Shown piece after piece: positions 46,459-58,227 of a stretch of 64,000 nt of DNA. The notes beneath the pieces are model-generated. The model saw nothing but the letters and a program-made list of their open reading frames with translations. It did no database searches and had not been told where the DNA came from. How positions within the stretch are numbered: position 1 is the stretch's first letter; the number at the start of each line of letters is the position of its first letter. The stretch is from Cordylochernes scorpioides (lineage: Eukaryota; Arthropoda; Arachnida; Pseudoscorpiones; Chernetidae), in NCBI GenBank assembly GCA_030710605.1, contig CP092863.1, positions 61,983,899-62,047,898 on the forward strand, given 5' to 3'. The position numbers were made by a program, and so were the translations under genes.

Positions 46459-46560
46459 TATATGTTCTTTTCATCTACGAATTCACATAGCTGTCCGATG
46501 CCACCAAATTTTCTTTCCCTATAATCCCGAAAAATTGGGCATTCCATAAATAAATTGTTT
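46459..46560 (-). pseudogene. LINE tail fragment in the 3' flank of gene D
   Basis: The minus-strand translation reads FMECPIFRDYRERKFGGIGQ then LCEFVDEKNI and a stop, matching LLECPIFQNYRNRENIEYKD in the LINE of intron 3 of gene C. Only the last ~30 codons remain. A near-identical fragment is at 57789-57890. Confidence 0.6.
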
Positions 46561-47100
46561 AAAAATGTATTACTTAGTGTCTATAGTTCAAAATTCATGC
46601 ACAACATAGGTGTAGGAAAAAAAACGAGTGTTTGAGTTTCCTAATCAAATTTTATCAAGTTCAAAAGCTTCTTTTTTATCTATTTAATCTCTTCCTTTTA
46701 AATGAATTACCATTCTCCAAATCTATCAATAAAAAAGTCTCTATTTATCTTATGCAAGGGTAAATTCAGGAATTTATAAACATAATTCTTTGTCTGGTAT
46801 TAGAATATTTGTAAAGGTTTTCTCTCATTACCTCAGAGAAATAGGGAAATATTTATTGTTGGAACTAAAAAACCTCTTCTTCATAAAATTATATTTTATA
46901 TTTCATTACACACACAAACTTTATTTGCCCGGTTAATTTTTAAAAAATCATTTTTTGGTTTATGTATTTAATAATTTTTGAAAATAGTTTAATGACTCCT
47001 TAACAATAGGTTGTTGTCACATTTGTGTAGTAGGTGTTTAAAGAAAATTGAGATATGACTCGAGGTTATATGCTAGTGGAGTTTATTTGTACGTCTCTCC

Positions 47101-50100
47101 TTAGCGGGGAAGTCTGTCGCAGTTTTCGAAGGAGATCTTCTCCAGCTCTTTGACAGGAAGGTCCTTGGACTTGAGTTCGGAAATGATCTTCTGGTAGTCC
47201 TGCTCACTGAGGTCGTGGAACTTCTCCTGGTGAATCAGCACGCGCAGTTGGGCTGGAACACACGGGTGTCATTTCTACATCTATCTGTTTATATATTTTC
47301 AAGAATAAAAATAATCTTTTTCGGTCAATACAACTTCTTTGCTGTATTGAGATTGAACTAATAAAAAAGGAAGTTTTTTCAAATAATATTTTAAATAATA
47401 TCCACGATATTTAAAAGGACAAAGAATGTAAATATTTGATAGATACATTGAATTCTCAAATATATACTTGTAGTTTTTAATACACACTTTACAGATATTA
47501 TTGGCAGCCAAACAATATATAAAGAAATTGAGAGGAATATATAATAATAAAAAACTCATAGCAATCTAAAGTTCATACAGTAGAACCTCCATGTAAAGAA
47601 AATCTATTTGCAGAACCAAAGTGTCCTTAAGGGAGAAGTGTCCTCTTACCGGAGAGTTGCTAAATTGTAAAAATAGTAATTTTGCAAATAAAAGGAGAGG
47701 TGTCCGCTAGCTGGATGCCTGATATAGGGAGGTTCTACTGTATATATTTATATTCTTTTTTGATTACCATTTCACAGCACGAGGGCTTCTCTGCTACCAC
47801 CTATTATCTGGTGTTATAAATGATAGCGATGTAGTAATAAATTATTGATTATGGGCGATAATAGCAATACTATAGTAGGAAGAAGTGTGGATTTACCGGC
47901 GTAAAGGAGAGGCCTCTCGGTGCAGGCCCACAGGACCATGTGGGACTTGGGCTCGTATTCCACAATCTTGTACTTGATGGTGATGGGGGTGGCGTCTGGA
48001 CATAATTTTAGTCACTTTGGTTATGATAGTCAAATATAAAAGAGAGTAGAAGCACTATAATACAATTGAAGAAAAGTTATTGAATATTTTCATTGTAGAT
48101 TTTGATATATATATATAGTATGATTATGCATTTCATTAGTGTTAAAACAAAGAACTTTTTCAATATAATACAGTAGTGAGCGATACCATGAATTCTTTCA
48201 ATAAAATAGTGAGCTATAAAGAATTTCACCATTTGATATATTTTTATACCAAAATATTAATGCTTCGCCTAAGTGACTTTAAAAATTTCAGAAAATCAAT
48301 TTTGTCAAAATTTGTCAATATAATCGCATCATATTCTAGGGTAACTCATTAAGATAATCAAACAAATTATTGCATATTTTCATTTTGCTTAACAAATATT
48401 TTGTTTTAAAGAATTCTTTGTATGTGTGTTCCTGTTTTTTTTTTTTATACTCCATAAACGCATGATAACAACTCTAACGTATATATATACTTAGTTGTAT
48501 CTGAAAATATCAATTATTAAACATACTTAGGTTTCTTAATAAAAAATATCTACCAGCACTACTACATTCAAATTGGTTTTAAAAATATAAACCATCTGGA
48601 AGAATTTTCAAGTCATTTTAGATAGAAAAATTGTTATCTTAAATAGGATCTGGAATAGTAAATTTATAGTTAAATACCTTCGTAAGCATATAACCATTGA
48701 TCAATGTCTAGGGTTGTTTGGCTTCTATGGAATATCACTCAGAAATCTGAATTACTCGAATTTTACTTGTTTCGGGGTAGCAAGCCCAAAATTTTACATA
48801 TTTATAAAGTTTGCTAGAATACTTCTGTTTAGGATATGCATTTATGAATGTTATTTGATTATGGAATCTCCTAAGAGTTCATCATCTCCATTGAAAAGAG
48901 ACACTTTAAAATAATCAGAGCGATAACCCAGCAGAACCTACAGTCACGAGAATATTCAGGGTGATTGTCCAGGTGAACACGGAGGTTTTTGTTGAGCTTG
49001 AAGTAGGGGAGCTTCTCATCGACGAGGGTACCATTGGCCTCGACTCTCATCGGAGCACTGAGGCAAACATTGAACATTCTGAGTACATCTTCAGGGATAG
49101 TGGAATGAAGTTTGTTCATCAAGGATATGTAATATACATATTAAACTTATGATATATATTTGTAGTTCAATATTTCATTTAGAGAGATCATATATTTTAT
49201 TTTTTCCAATGTAAATTATATACTTTATTTTAAGTGTCTGAGAATAATTTGAATAGAGAAAATGTTCTTCTGATGTCTAAACAGATTCTAAAATTTAATT
49301 GAATCTCAAACAAGATAATTTTGTTACTGAATAATCAATTTTTTGCATCTAATAGAAAATATTATATTAAAATATTAATAATTATTAATTATATATTGAA
49401 AATATTTAAAGGATGTATACATGTTTCAAAATTTTTGGCGTGAGTCAACTATACAAACTTACTCGAAAGCCTGACCATAGGAGTAGAAGTTGAGCTTGTT
49501 GGAGCCCATGGTGGTGATGTTGTTGACCAGACAGCGGACATCTTCGATGAAGTCATAGGTGGTGTGGGCATACTCGAACCATTGGGCGTCGAGCTACAAT
49601 ACCGCACAACCCCATGTTATAAAATACTCCAATAACAGAAGTAATCATCTTACAGTAATTATATTTAGAGAAGTCACTATATTACACTTTAGAAACTATC
49701 GAATATGAAGGTATTCTGCTAATTTAACTTTAGAAACTATAATATTGAAATATTCCAACTCTCATTTTACTTTAGATATAACAATATTGAGAGAGTTCAC
49801 CTCATTTTCACTTTAAAAATTAAAAAACCGGAAATTCTCTATAATGATTTATTAAAAGGCGCCAATATTAGAAAAGAGCTAATCATATTTCACTTTAAAA
49901 ATAACAACACTTAACAATATTCTGAAGATTATTTGTTAGTTAGAAGTTGATTCAGAAAAAAATATAGTGACATCAACCAAAGATTTATTCAACCGCCGAC
50001 GTTTCAGTGACTTGCAGTTACTCTCACATTCTCCTGAGAAGAGTGATTTTTTTTTATCTCCGCGAAATATTTATAAAGCTTATGTGAGAGAAACTATACC

Positions 50101-50668
50101 TTTCTTAAACCTGTATCAAAGTATGATTTAAAAAAATAATAATTTACTCCAATATTCCTCCTTATCCTTGAGTTCAAATCTCGCCAATGAGTAGAATTAA
50201 ATAAACTAATGGTTTAGGTGAAAACATCTGATTTCCAGATATAAGTTTCTTTGAAAATTTAATTCAAATCTAGGTTTCAGACACGAAAACCCTTCTACAG
50301 GCGAAAACGCAATACAATAAAAATTCTAAGTGCAAAGTTAAACTACTTTTCATGTCTAGTTATGTGTTGCACTTAGAGTATAGTCAGTCGCAAATTCATC
50401 CATTATGATAATCATGTCCTCTTTCATATGTATAATATATCATACATGAAACAAATTATTTGTTGTTTCAATTGAATATGATATGAGATCCCCTCTACTA
50501 AAAATTAATTCACCTTTCAATCTACGATATAGCGAAGTTGTACTCATATAGCGAGGTTGTACTCACAGAGTCGTAGGACACGGAGACCTCGTGGTCGATA
50601 CGAGGGCAGGAAGGTGTGGAGGCCGCAGCGGCTCCCAGGGTGAGGAGGGTCAGGAGAAAGACGTACAT
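47101..50668 (-). CDS. ApoD-like secreted lipocalin, gene D (complete, 5 exons)
   Basis: Exons: 50567-50668 (34 codons), 49463-49593, 48942-49078, 47897-47995, 47101-47252; 206 residues, the most compact copy at 3.6 kb. The signal peptide is MYVFLLTLLTLGAAAAS. DAQWFEYAHTTYDFIEDVRC, NGTLVDEKLPYFKLNKNL, the exon 4 WACTE strand and NCDRLPR are intact, with five cysteines. Donors of exons 3 and 4 are GTAGGT and GTAAAT rather than the GTAAGT of the other copies, both still acceptable. The exon 1 donor region is duplicated in the intron (AGCGAAGTTGTACTCA and AGCGAGGTTGTACTCA, 50531-50565). AATAAA follows the stop by 14 nt. Intron 4 has a MITE shared with gene E. Confidence 0.92.
47578..47740. mobile_element. 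MITE in intron 4 of gene D
   Basis: CAGTAGAACCTCC at the left and GGAGGTTCTACTG at the right are perfect 13-bp inverted ends flanked by TA. The interior includes GTGTCCTTAAGGGAGAAGTG and a second similar stretch. The same insertion occurs at 63320-63498 in gene E, but not in intron 4 of B or C. Confidence 0.75.
48000..48935. other. Intron 3 of gene D
   Basis: AT-rich; patches align with intron 3 of B and C. No inserted element was recognised. Confidence 0.5.
49594..50560. other. Intron 1 of gene D, with retroelement scraps
   Basis: On the minus strand 50045-49985 reads CTCAGGAGAATG...GTCACTGAAACGTCGGCGGT then AATAAATC, a degenerate hammerhead-like Penelope end. A second such end lies at 50275-50315 (GCCTGTAGAAGGGTTTTCG on the minus strand). 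A 3' fragment of the tRNA-derived SINE lies at about 50330-50430 (AAGTGCAAAGTTAAACTACT). Confidence 0.45.
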
Positions 50669-50700
50669 TGTGATGTGAGAATGGTCCTATGGTGTCGACA

Positions 50701-50785
50701 TTTATAGCAGACGGTAGTGTGTGGGCGGTGAGAACAACAACATTGTTTGGCTGCCACAACACTACCTCGCTGACAATAGGAAAAT
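50701..50785 (-). promoter_or_regulatory. TATA promoter and conserved upstream block of gene D
   Basis: TATAAA (complement of 50701-50706), 38 nt above the ATG, with the same upstream block as genes B and C (CCGCCCACACAC, GTTGTTGTTCTC, CAGCCAAACAATG, GCGAGGTAGTGTTGTGG). Confidence 0.75.
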
Positions 50786-51500
50786 AGAAATTGTAATGGG
50801 CTACTTTATAATACAATATTATCATGAGTGACATGTTTTATATATAGTCAAATTTTCTCATTATATAACTATAACAGTTTATTTAAATATACCTAAGAAA
50901 ACATCTGAGATCAATAAAATATAAAAAAGCCATTTGTAAAGTATGAATATTTATAGTAAAAACTAGTTTCCCCCAATGGATTTTAGAGAGAGAGAGAAAA
51001 AAAATGTTTTTACGGTCTATTAACCAAAGTGTATGATTTTCGAGGTCAAAAAAATGAACGCAGCAAGCAGACAAACCGAAATGCATTGCAGCAAAGTACC
51101 AAGGTGCTGCTCCCCACAAAGTTGTTCAAAAAAGGTTAGAGTCCTCAGGCGAAAGGGAAGATAAAAGAGATACAGGTGTTGATTAGATAAGAAGATAAAA
51201 TAAAATGGACATCTTTCAACAGGTGTTGAGAAAAGATTAAATATACTTTAGAGAGTGGATATAAATAAAATATTAAACTCAATGGTAATAAATTGACAAA
51301 AAGAAGTATAGATATATATTGTAATGAAAGACGCTCATGGAAAAGGGGGTTCAAGGTATGTTAAACTGTAAAATATATAATTTTTGCGTATCGAGTGTGT
51401 GTATTACAACTTGAACTATCAATTATTATTAAGGTGAAAACATCCGGTTTACAGACATATAAGACATATACAAGATCATCCTTCTGGTAATAGACTGAAG
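50786..51500. other. Intergenic DNA between gene D and the Gypsy element
   Basis: AT-rich with a (GA)n run near 50985-50997. No gene was recognised. The Gypsy LTR on this side may lie here but was not identified. Confidence 0.4.
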
Positions 51501-51559
51501 TATGTTTCTGGTTGTAAAGTCTACGGTCTTTCGCCTGTGACTGTAGAAGGCGTGATCAA

Positions 51560-52300
51560 GAGAGTTGACGCGCTTCCTCAGCTCTGGTCACAAGTTCTCC
51601 AAAGTAGTCGTCAGAGATCTGTTATGTAGGGTAAACCTTTGTCCCAGTCCTTCTGCTCAACATCTGTGTACATGGACAATATGTCTCCCAGAGTTTTGTT
51701 GAACCTTTCAGTCAGGCCGTTGGTCTAGGGATGGTTGGCCGTTGTAAATCTGTGCAAAAACGCATAAATCATTGATATTTTTATTACTTGTGAAAGGAAA
51801 TTTATTTCGCGATCTGTTATTATTTTCTAGGAGCTCCATGCTCCAAGATAACAAGAACTTAGCTGTTTCGATTGCTCCTCCATCTGGATTTGCTTTCGTT
51901 ATGGCATACCTTATCAAATAATTGGTACCCACAATGATCCAACGGTTTCCATCTTTAAAAACTAGAAATCTTCCAAGGAGATCAACCCCGACCTTAGAGA
52001 ATGGCTTTTCTACAGAAGGTATAGATACAAGTTATCCAGCCGGACGTCAAGGAAATTTCTTCCTTCGTCGACACTCCCGACAATGACTTACATATTGTCG
52101 AACAGTTCAATAAAGGCCTGGCCAATAGAATCGTTTCTTCACTTTGTTATACGTTCGGGCGAAACCCTAATGCCCAGCTGTAGGAACATCATGTAAATCT
52201 GCCAATACTTCATCATAAGCCAGGGTCTTCCAGTTGTGATATAGTTTTTCTTGTATAAGATGCCGTCGATAATGCTGTATTCTCCCGAGTTTAAATTATC
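51560..52300 (-). pseudogene. Gypsy integrase remnant
   Basis: The zinc-binding segment HCRECRRRKKF is near 52085. A core stretch with GNRWIIVGTNYLIRYAITKA is near 51945-51880, and NGLTERFNKTLGD then WDKGLPYIT at 51715-51630. The frame breaks at least four times, so the protein cannot be made. Confidence 0.75.
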
Positions 52301-52929
52301 GATTATATCAGCTTAATCCGGGTCTTTAGTCTGCTCTGTATTGGCGCTGGTTATTGATGAAGGGACGAAATTTATAACTCATTTTATTGCCAGGCTATCC
52401 CTTTTCTTAGACTACAGAAAGCCAACCTTTGGATCTAGTTGCCACAATACCAATTACATTTTTGTACACATTTGGTGTCAAGGTTGAGAATTAAATAGGC
52501 TAGTATATTTTGCGTCTAATATAAATTTATTAGCAAAATTTATGCGAGAGAGGAAAGGGGAATAATATTAAAATACATCAATATTCAATTGAAAAAATAA
52601 TATATATACACTTAAAATAAATCCTTTGAGGGACTATTGCTGATGGCCAAAAATAAATATAAAGGAATAGGAACTTACTGAAGGGAGAAAGCCGCCGACC
52701 AATGGCCGGCGTTACTGTCAGCTGCTATCTCTCTGCCTGCTAAATCGTAACTGTCACTTTTTTTTAATTTGAAGCCCTCTGCTGGCTCAAACCATGCTGC
52801 GCTCTCTATGAGCGAACTCTGATAACCTTTTATTTTTTAAAATGCTTGATATTTGAAGGTTTTATATTAAATATATATATTTATTATGTTCCATTTTGCA
52901 AAAGAAATTACAAATATTCAATTAAAAAA

Positions 52930-53430
52930 AAACGGAAAGAGCAAAAGACAATATAAAGCCTCATGTCTTTATCGGGTGATGGGTTCTGGGCCTTCATCTC
53001 AGTTGAAGGTTGAGGCTGTTGGTGGTGGTGGGGTTCAGGCTCATCTATTGTCTGGTCATCTCCAGGCCTTCAAGCCTCTCAGGTCTGCTTCCATCAGTGA
53101 GGGGCTCTTGGCATAGGGGTATAGCAGGTCATATGGGGTGTGTAGACCAGGCAGGAAGGCCAGGAAGGTCTATAGGCCTTTCTTTAAAACAATTCTTCTA
53201 GCCACACTTTCCAACCTCCACACCAGGCTTGGTGTAGTCCCTCACACACACTTCCTGGTTAGTGGTGAGCTTCTGTAGCATTCCGTCTCTCTGAAGGTGT
53301 CCATGGGGTTCTGGACCTGGAGTAGGGTTGCCTTGTAGTCCAGGCTGCATGCTACAGCAGTCTGTTGGTTGTCAGAATTGATCCTCAGAGACTCATGCCT
53401 CCCCTGCCACAACACTCTCACATACAGGTG
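52930..53430 (-). pseudogene. GC-rich unidentified coding-like segment inside the Gypsy element
   Basis: About 500 bp with much higher GC than the surroundings. On the minus strand about 65 codons are open at 53425-53230 (including RHESLRINSDNQQTAVACSL) and, after a one-base shift, VCVRDYTKPGVEVGKC. A further piece has LYPYAKSPSLMEADLRGLKA. I do not recognise the family. It could be a captured host exon, a processed pseudogene or another retroelement's leader. It lies between RNase H and integrase remnants. Confidence 0.35.
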
Positions 53431-53599
53431 AGCTCTTTTTTTAAAATTATTATTGACATTGTTCCCCCTACAGCAGACATCCTTTCATTCCATTTAAATT
53501 TATTTAGGCCACTGCCTATCTACAAATAATTATATTAGATTTGTCGCCGCCTACTCCAACAGTGACATCACAGCACTTGGTTGATCGTTCTCAAGCGGG

Positions 53600-54000
53600 C
53601 TCATTGACACACAATCGGCATCCTTATGTTTTTGCACCGCTCTTGCAGATAACGGTCACGTCAAATTCTTGCAACTTCAGCGCCCATCTTGCCAAACGGC
53701 CAGAAGGTTCTTTCTGCCGTACCAACCAACATAGAGTCAGTGACAACCGAGAATGGTCGACCAAACAATTATAGACGGAATTTGCTAATAGACCAGACTA
53801 TGTTGTAGAATAGTTATTTTCAGCCTTTGTCAAGCTTCCAGATGCATAAGCTATAGGGCGCTCCTTTCCACCTTGTATTTGTAGAAGAACATCTTCAATA
53901 CCATGTCCGTTTGCATCTGTGTGTAGGGGGTATCAGCGGATTCATTAAAGTGTCCCAAGTCAGGCTCTGAAATTGGAGCTGTTTTAAGGACTTCAAACGC
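53600..54000 (-). pseudogene. Gypsy RNase H remnant
   Basis: AFEVLKTAPISEPDLG ends the connection region, and after a shift NGHGIEDVLLQIQGGKERPI and AYASGSLTKAENNYSTT match the RNase H start of Gypsy polyproteins. Further decayed frames follow to about 53560. Confidence 0.7.
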
Positions 54001-54042
54001 TTTCTCTTGGGCTGCATCCCAAATGAATTGTTTTTTCAGTCT

Positions 54043-54311
54043 TCAGTAGGTCTTGCAAAAATTTAGCTTTGTCAGCAAAGTTTTCAATAAATCTTGGTAA
54101 TAGGAACATAATCCAAGAAAGCATCTCAGTTCAGAGATATTCCTTAGCCTCGGAAATTTTGAGACGGCTTCAACTTTATTTGGATCTGGAAGAATTCCAT
54201 TGGCGTCAACAAGGTGTCCTAAAATCTTCATCCTCCTTTATCCAAAAAGACACTTTTTGTTGTTCAAACTTAGTCCAGCTTTCTGGATGCACCTTTATAC
54301 AAGTTGTAGAC

Positions 54312-54350
<39 letters not shown>

Positions 54351-54882
54351 TATGTTCCTCAAAGGCAGGTGCGTAAACTAAGATGTCGTCCAGGTAGCAA
54401 AGGCTCATGTTCCATTTGAGACTGCCTAGAACACTATCTATCATCCTTTCAAACGTTGCTGGAGCGTTGCATAGACCGAAAGGCCTTACTTGGAATTCAT
54501 ACAGCCTATCTGGAGTGAGGACGGCAGTTTTCTCCCTGTCTTTTTCGTCCACTCCAATCTACCAATACCCGGACCGAAGATCCAACATGGAAAAGTAACT
54601 AGAGCCGGCTAAACTGTCCAACGCATCGTTAATGAGTGGCAGCGGGTAAACATCTTTTTTTATCTTATTTAATCGACGATAATCTATGCAGAATCTCCAG
54701 GTCCCATCTTTCTTTCGATATAGAGTAACTGGAGATGACCAAGGACTTTCAGAGAGATTCACTATGTGAATTTCAATCATCTTGTTCACTTCATCTTGAA
54801 TTAGTCGTCGTTCACTTGGTGCTACTCTATATAGCCGCTGTTTGATAGGAGAGTGATCTCCTGTGCTTATCTTGTGCTTCAC
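54043..54882 (-). pseudogene. Gypsy reverse transcriptase remnant
   Basis: [16 protein letters not shown] and [12 protein letters not shown] lie in 54882-54559, then FGLCNAPATFERMID and CYLDDILVYAP (catalytic LDD) in 54552-54350, and FLGLCSYYQDLL in 54231-54043. A (TA)n microsatellite at 54314-54350 sits right after the catalytic block and splits the frame. All three palm motifs survive, but the protein is broken. Confidence 0.85.
54314..54350. repeat. (TA)n microsatellite within the Gypsy RT
   Basis: About 18 TA units interrupting the RT reading frame. Confidence 0.85.
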
Positions 54883-55581
54883 AGTACTAGTGGGCTTAAT
54901 AATAGTGCTTCCAAATCAAATATGTCAATAAACTCGTCAAGGCATTAAACAAGCTGTAACCTTTGAATTTCAGACAACCCTGGTTCTAGAATAAGGTTTA
55001 TCTTCTGTGACCATTCACGTGACCTTAGCTGCGTTTCTTTTAACTCATCGCTGGATTCGATAAGACTGCAGATATTCCCATTCTCATAACTTTCCATGGT
55101 GCACATATTCATTCTTGATGGAATCAGTTGCGGCCAAGACGCTCCATTCGCCACCCAAATGCTACCTCGGCCGTGTCGAAATGCAACCAATGAGTTTGGT
55201 ATAAGAATTTCCTTTCTTAATAATAAGTCTTCAGAAATTGAGACTAAAACATCTCTAACACCACATATTTATTCGTTTATCACGCTGATCTTCTTTATTT
55301 ATGTAGAAGGAATGGCAAATTGGTCGGAAGCAAACAATCTCTGGTTTTCCTCCTCTCGAAATTCCAGGAAAGAGGTTTCCCCGAGATGGAGTTCATTTCT
55401 GTCACAACCAATGACGGCCTCGGTGGCCTTGTAAAAGTTCCATCCGAATATGATGTCATGGCTGCATTCCACTATAACAACGAATTCAAAGGATATCTTC
55501 AGACCATTAACTTCTATGTTCAGGACACATTTTCTAGGGTCTCTATTAAATTTTTGTTTGCGGTTTAAGAATGGGACCTCG

Positions 55582-55764
55582 TTATTTTAAGAGAGGTGTC
55601 TTTAGTTCGCGTCGATATTTTTCTGAAATAACAGAAAAGTCTGTTCCTGAATCCACCAATGCTTTAATTTTATGTCCATTCATCTCGACCATAACAAAAT
55701 TTTCTTTTAATTTAGAGGTGATATACCCTAGAAGATTTTCCTCAATGGCGACCTCACCCCACAT
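55582..55764 (-). pseudogene. Gypsy aspartic protease remnant
   Basis: The motif IKALVDSGTDFSVISEKY contains the catalytic DSG of retropepsins in a frame of 60 codons preceded by a hydrophobic strand (FVMVEMNG). It is separated by frameshift from gag. Confidence 0.75.
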
Positions 55765-55899
55765 AGTTTTTCACATTCTGAGGCTTGGGAGAACGGCTGA
55801 AACGACGGGCTAGCGACTGGGATTGTCTTCGGGCTGGCGACCTTGCGCGGCTTGGATGTGGTGAAGAGTTACAGTAGAAGTACGTCGAGGTTTGGGGCG

Positions 55900-56920
55900 T
55901 TACATAGTCTTCGTCGGCGTCATATGTCGGGTGTCGACTCGAAAATCCACCATTTCTTCCTGCTCCGCCATTCCTTGACCTGGTTTCAGCGAAGACTTGC
56001 CGTCGTTTTCTACAATAACGAACGACATGTCCGGGTCGTCCGCAATGAAAGCAGATGGGTTTGTCGTCGTAGGTTCACCAATGTTCCGTCTTCCTGGGTT
56101 GAGTTGGTCAGTCGATATCATAGGGCGTGTGTGGTTGTTGTTCCAAACTTTGATTTGTGGTCTCATAGGTTGGAGAGCACGGCTAACTTCTTCCCTCAAA
56201 GTCTGTTCAAGTGCGTTTACTTCTCGGAGAGGATTGACCACTTCAGGTGCTGAGAAGACCTTTTTAATTTCTTCTCTAATGATGCGGCGAATTAAGCCAG
56301 CCAAATCGTCTGAATCGTCAACACATGAAATGGGCATTACGTTTGACAACCTGGCGAAATTCGTACGGCTCATCCTGCGCTGCTTAACGGTTGCCAGATG
56401 ACGGAAAAATTTCAGGATCTCAATCTACCATCTGTATGTCTTTCGCCACCAATACCTGGTATGTGTCCTCCGAAATTTCCTTTATAATGGGAGCAACTAT
56501 CCCACCTTCTTCCATGCGAGGGTTAACCTGGTGGCAGAGACTAAGAATCTCCTGGATGTATGACTCGTTGGATTCCTCGGCCTTCTGTGCTCTTGACTGC
56601 AGAACTTCCTCGGCTTGTCGAGCAGAATCCTCCTGCATTCCGAACACACCACGAAAAGATTCTTCAAAGCTTCTCCACCAGTTGAGTGATTGTTCGTTAT
56701 CATCAAACCACCTTCCAGCAGTTCCGTTCATGTAAAATACGACATTGGCAAGCTTCATGGTGTTGTCCCATTTGTTGTACTTCGACACTCTCTCGTACTC
56801 TTTCAATCACTGTCCAGGGTTTATATTTCTATCTCCAGAAAAGGTAGATGGATCTCGTTGGCGATGACAAGGGAGGTAGGATCCGCTAACAGCAGACTTG
56901 TGGTCGTCTTCCATTTTTAT
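55900..56920 (-). pseudogene. Gypsy gag remnant with zinc knuckle
   Basis: The amino-terminal part near 56910-56820 has DPSTFSGDRNINPGQ and is cut by a stop. The capsid-like core 56806-56420 contains NVVFYMNGTAGRWF and GVFGMQEDSARQAEEVLQSR. Then 56373-55900 has DDLAGLIRRIIREEIKKVF. In another frame near 56058-56000 is the knuckle CFHCGRPGHVVRYC (CX2CX4HX4C). At least two frameshifts and one stop inactivate it. Confidence 0.8.
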
Positions 56921-56990
56921 TCATTCTGGCAAAGGTTCAAGAATTGGTTCATGTCCCTGTAGATGTCGAATTCTTATCGTCGATTTATTC

Positions 56991-57788
56991 GTCTTCTTAA
57001 TATCGAAATATGATCTGTATTTTGTGTGTGAAATGTTTTGGGTAATTCAAAATGAGTATCTTGGCATATGTTCGGCAAATTCTACTGATTTTGAATTTTT
57101 TAATCATTTATCAGGTTTACATATTCTATTAATAGAGCAATTTTCGAATTTTAAAGAAAATATATATAATATCGCTGAGAGATCCCTCTCTGTAAATATT
57201 TTTCATTTCATATATATCATGAAATAATTTTGTTTATTAATTTTATTAACATCCTATAACGCGATATCCAAAACTCATGGATATTTGAGTCAATACATTT
57301 ATTTACATCATAACAAATTGGCTATATAAAAGGAGAAAGGATAAAGGTTAAGGAAAAATAGACAAACGTACAAAAGCAATTCTATCAAAATTTCCTTCGG
57401 GAAACAGTTCAAAAAATAGTTGTATATATATTATATAATCTAAAATACAAATATTTTATTTTTTTAAAAACATATATTTCATTTTCATTCATTGACTGTT
57501 ATATATTTTGACCATAGATTCAAAACATACCACTTTAATTGTTGTAAATATGTATAGTTAACCCTACCTTTTTTTTAATTCACGATTATAGAATTCATTT
57601 TATAAATTCTATATTACTGTGATAAATAATTTTATGTGTATTTTTAATTCAAGTAATTCAAAATAAAATCTACTTGAAAGGTAAATAATTATCTTTACTT
57701 TTTACGACTTCACCTCTTTTCAACAACAAAACACAAAAATAATTCTAACACAACATATGTATCTACGAAATTTATTAATATTTGTATA
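56991..57788. other. Intergenic AT-rich DNA
   Basis: No gene or element was recognised. The segment 57000-57080 (TGAAATGTTTTGGGTAATTC...) resembles 45900-45965, so it is probably shared repeat flank. Confidence 0.4.
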
Positions 57789-57890
57789 TGTTCTTTTCTC
57801 ATCTACGAATTCATGTAGCTGTCCGATGCCACCAAATTTTCTTTCCCTATAATCCCGAAAAATTGGGCATTCCATAAGTAGATTGTTTTA
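57789..57890 (-). pseudogene. LINE tail fragment in the 3' flank of gene E
   Basis: Nearly identical to 46459-46560 (ECPIFRDYRERKFGGIGQ). The shared insertion marks the flank of E as a duplicate of the flank of D. Confidence 0.6.
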
Positions 57891-58028
57891 AAATGTATTA
57901 CTTAGTGTCTATAGTTCATTAGTGTATGCACAACATAGGTGTAGGAAAAAAAACGAGTAATTAATAGGTAATCCCATAATATTATATTCAAATCAATAGG
58001 CTTGAGGGATAAGTCTCTTTTAAATACA

Positions 58029-58067
58029 TTTATTTCAAGCTTTCGGGCTCAACCGCCCTTCGACAGG
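58029..58067 (-). ncRNA. Hammerhead-like motif in the Penelope pseudo-LTR
   Basis: On the minus strand CCTGTCGA, then GGGC...GCCC as stem II, then GAAAGC and a TTGAAATAAA tail. The order is that of a hammerhead, but CTGTCGA departs from CTGANGA at a core residue, so activity is doubtful. The same sequence occurs at 60683-60721 (minus) and 62266-62304 (plus). Confidence 0.4.
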
Positions 58068-58227
58068 AAAAATTATATTATATACTAAAGTTTTCAGATC
58101 CACAATCTAAACATAAATTTAAATTTGTGAGACGCCTGTGTCTCGAGGCTTGCCGCGGGAGGGGGTGAGATCTTTGAAAAAGATTGCCGTTTAGCCCATT
58201 GAAATATTATTTAATGAATCGCAGAGT

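Larger units (their letters stand above)
51500..56990 (-). mobile_element. Degraded Gypsy LTR retrotransposon
   Basis: From right to left on the minus strand come gag, zinc knuckle, protease, reverse transcriptase, RNase H and integrase, the Gypsy (Ty3) order. Stops and frameshifts separate almost every domain, and a GC-rich foreign segment sits between RNase H and integrase. No LTR pair was found by eye. The gag, with its two-part layout and CX2CX4HX4C knuckle, is of a type common in arthropods. Confidence 0.85.

Noticed and set aside
55843-56401. 134-136 codon plus-strand frames over Gypsy gag
   Set aside because: Antisense to gag; zinc knuckle and capsid-like motifs read only on the minus strand.
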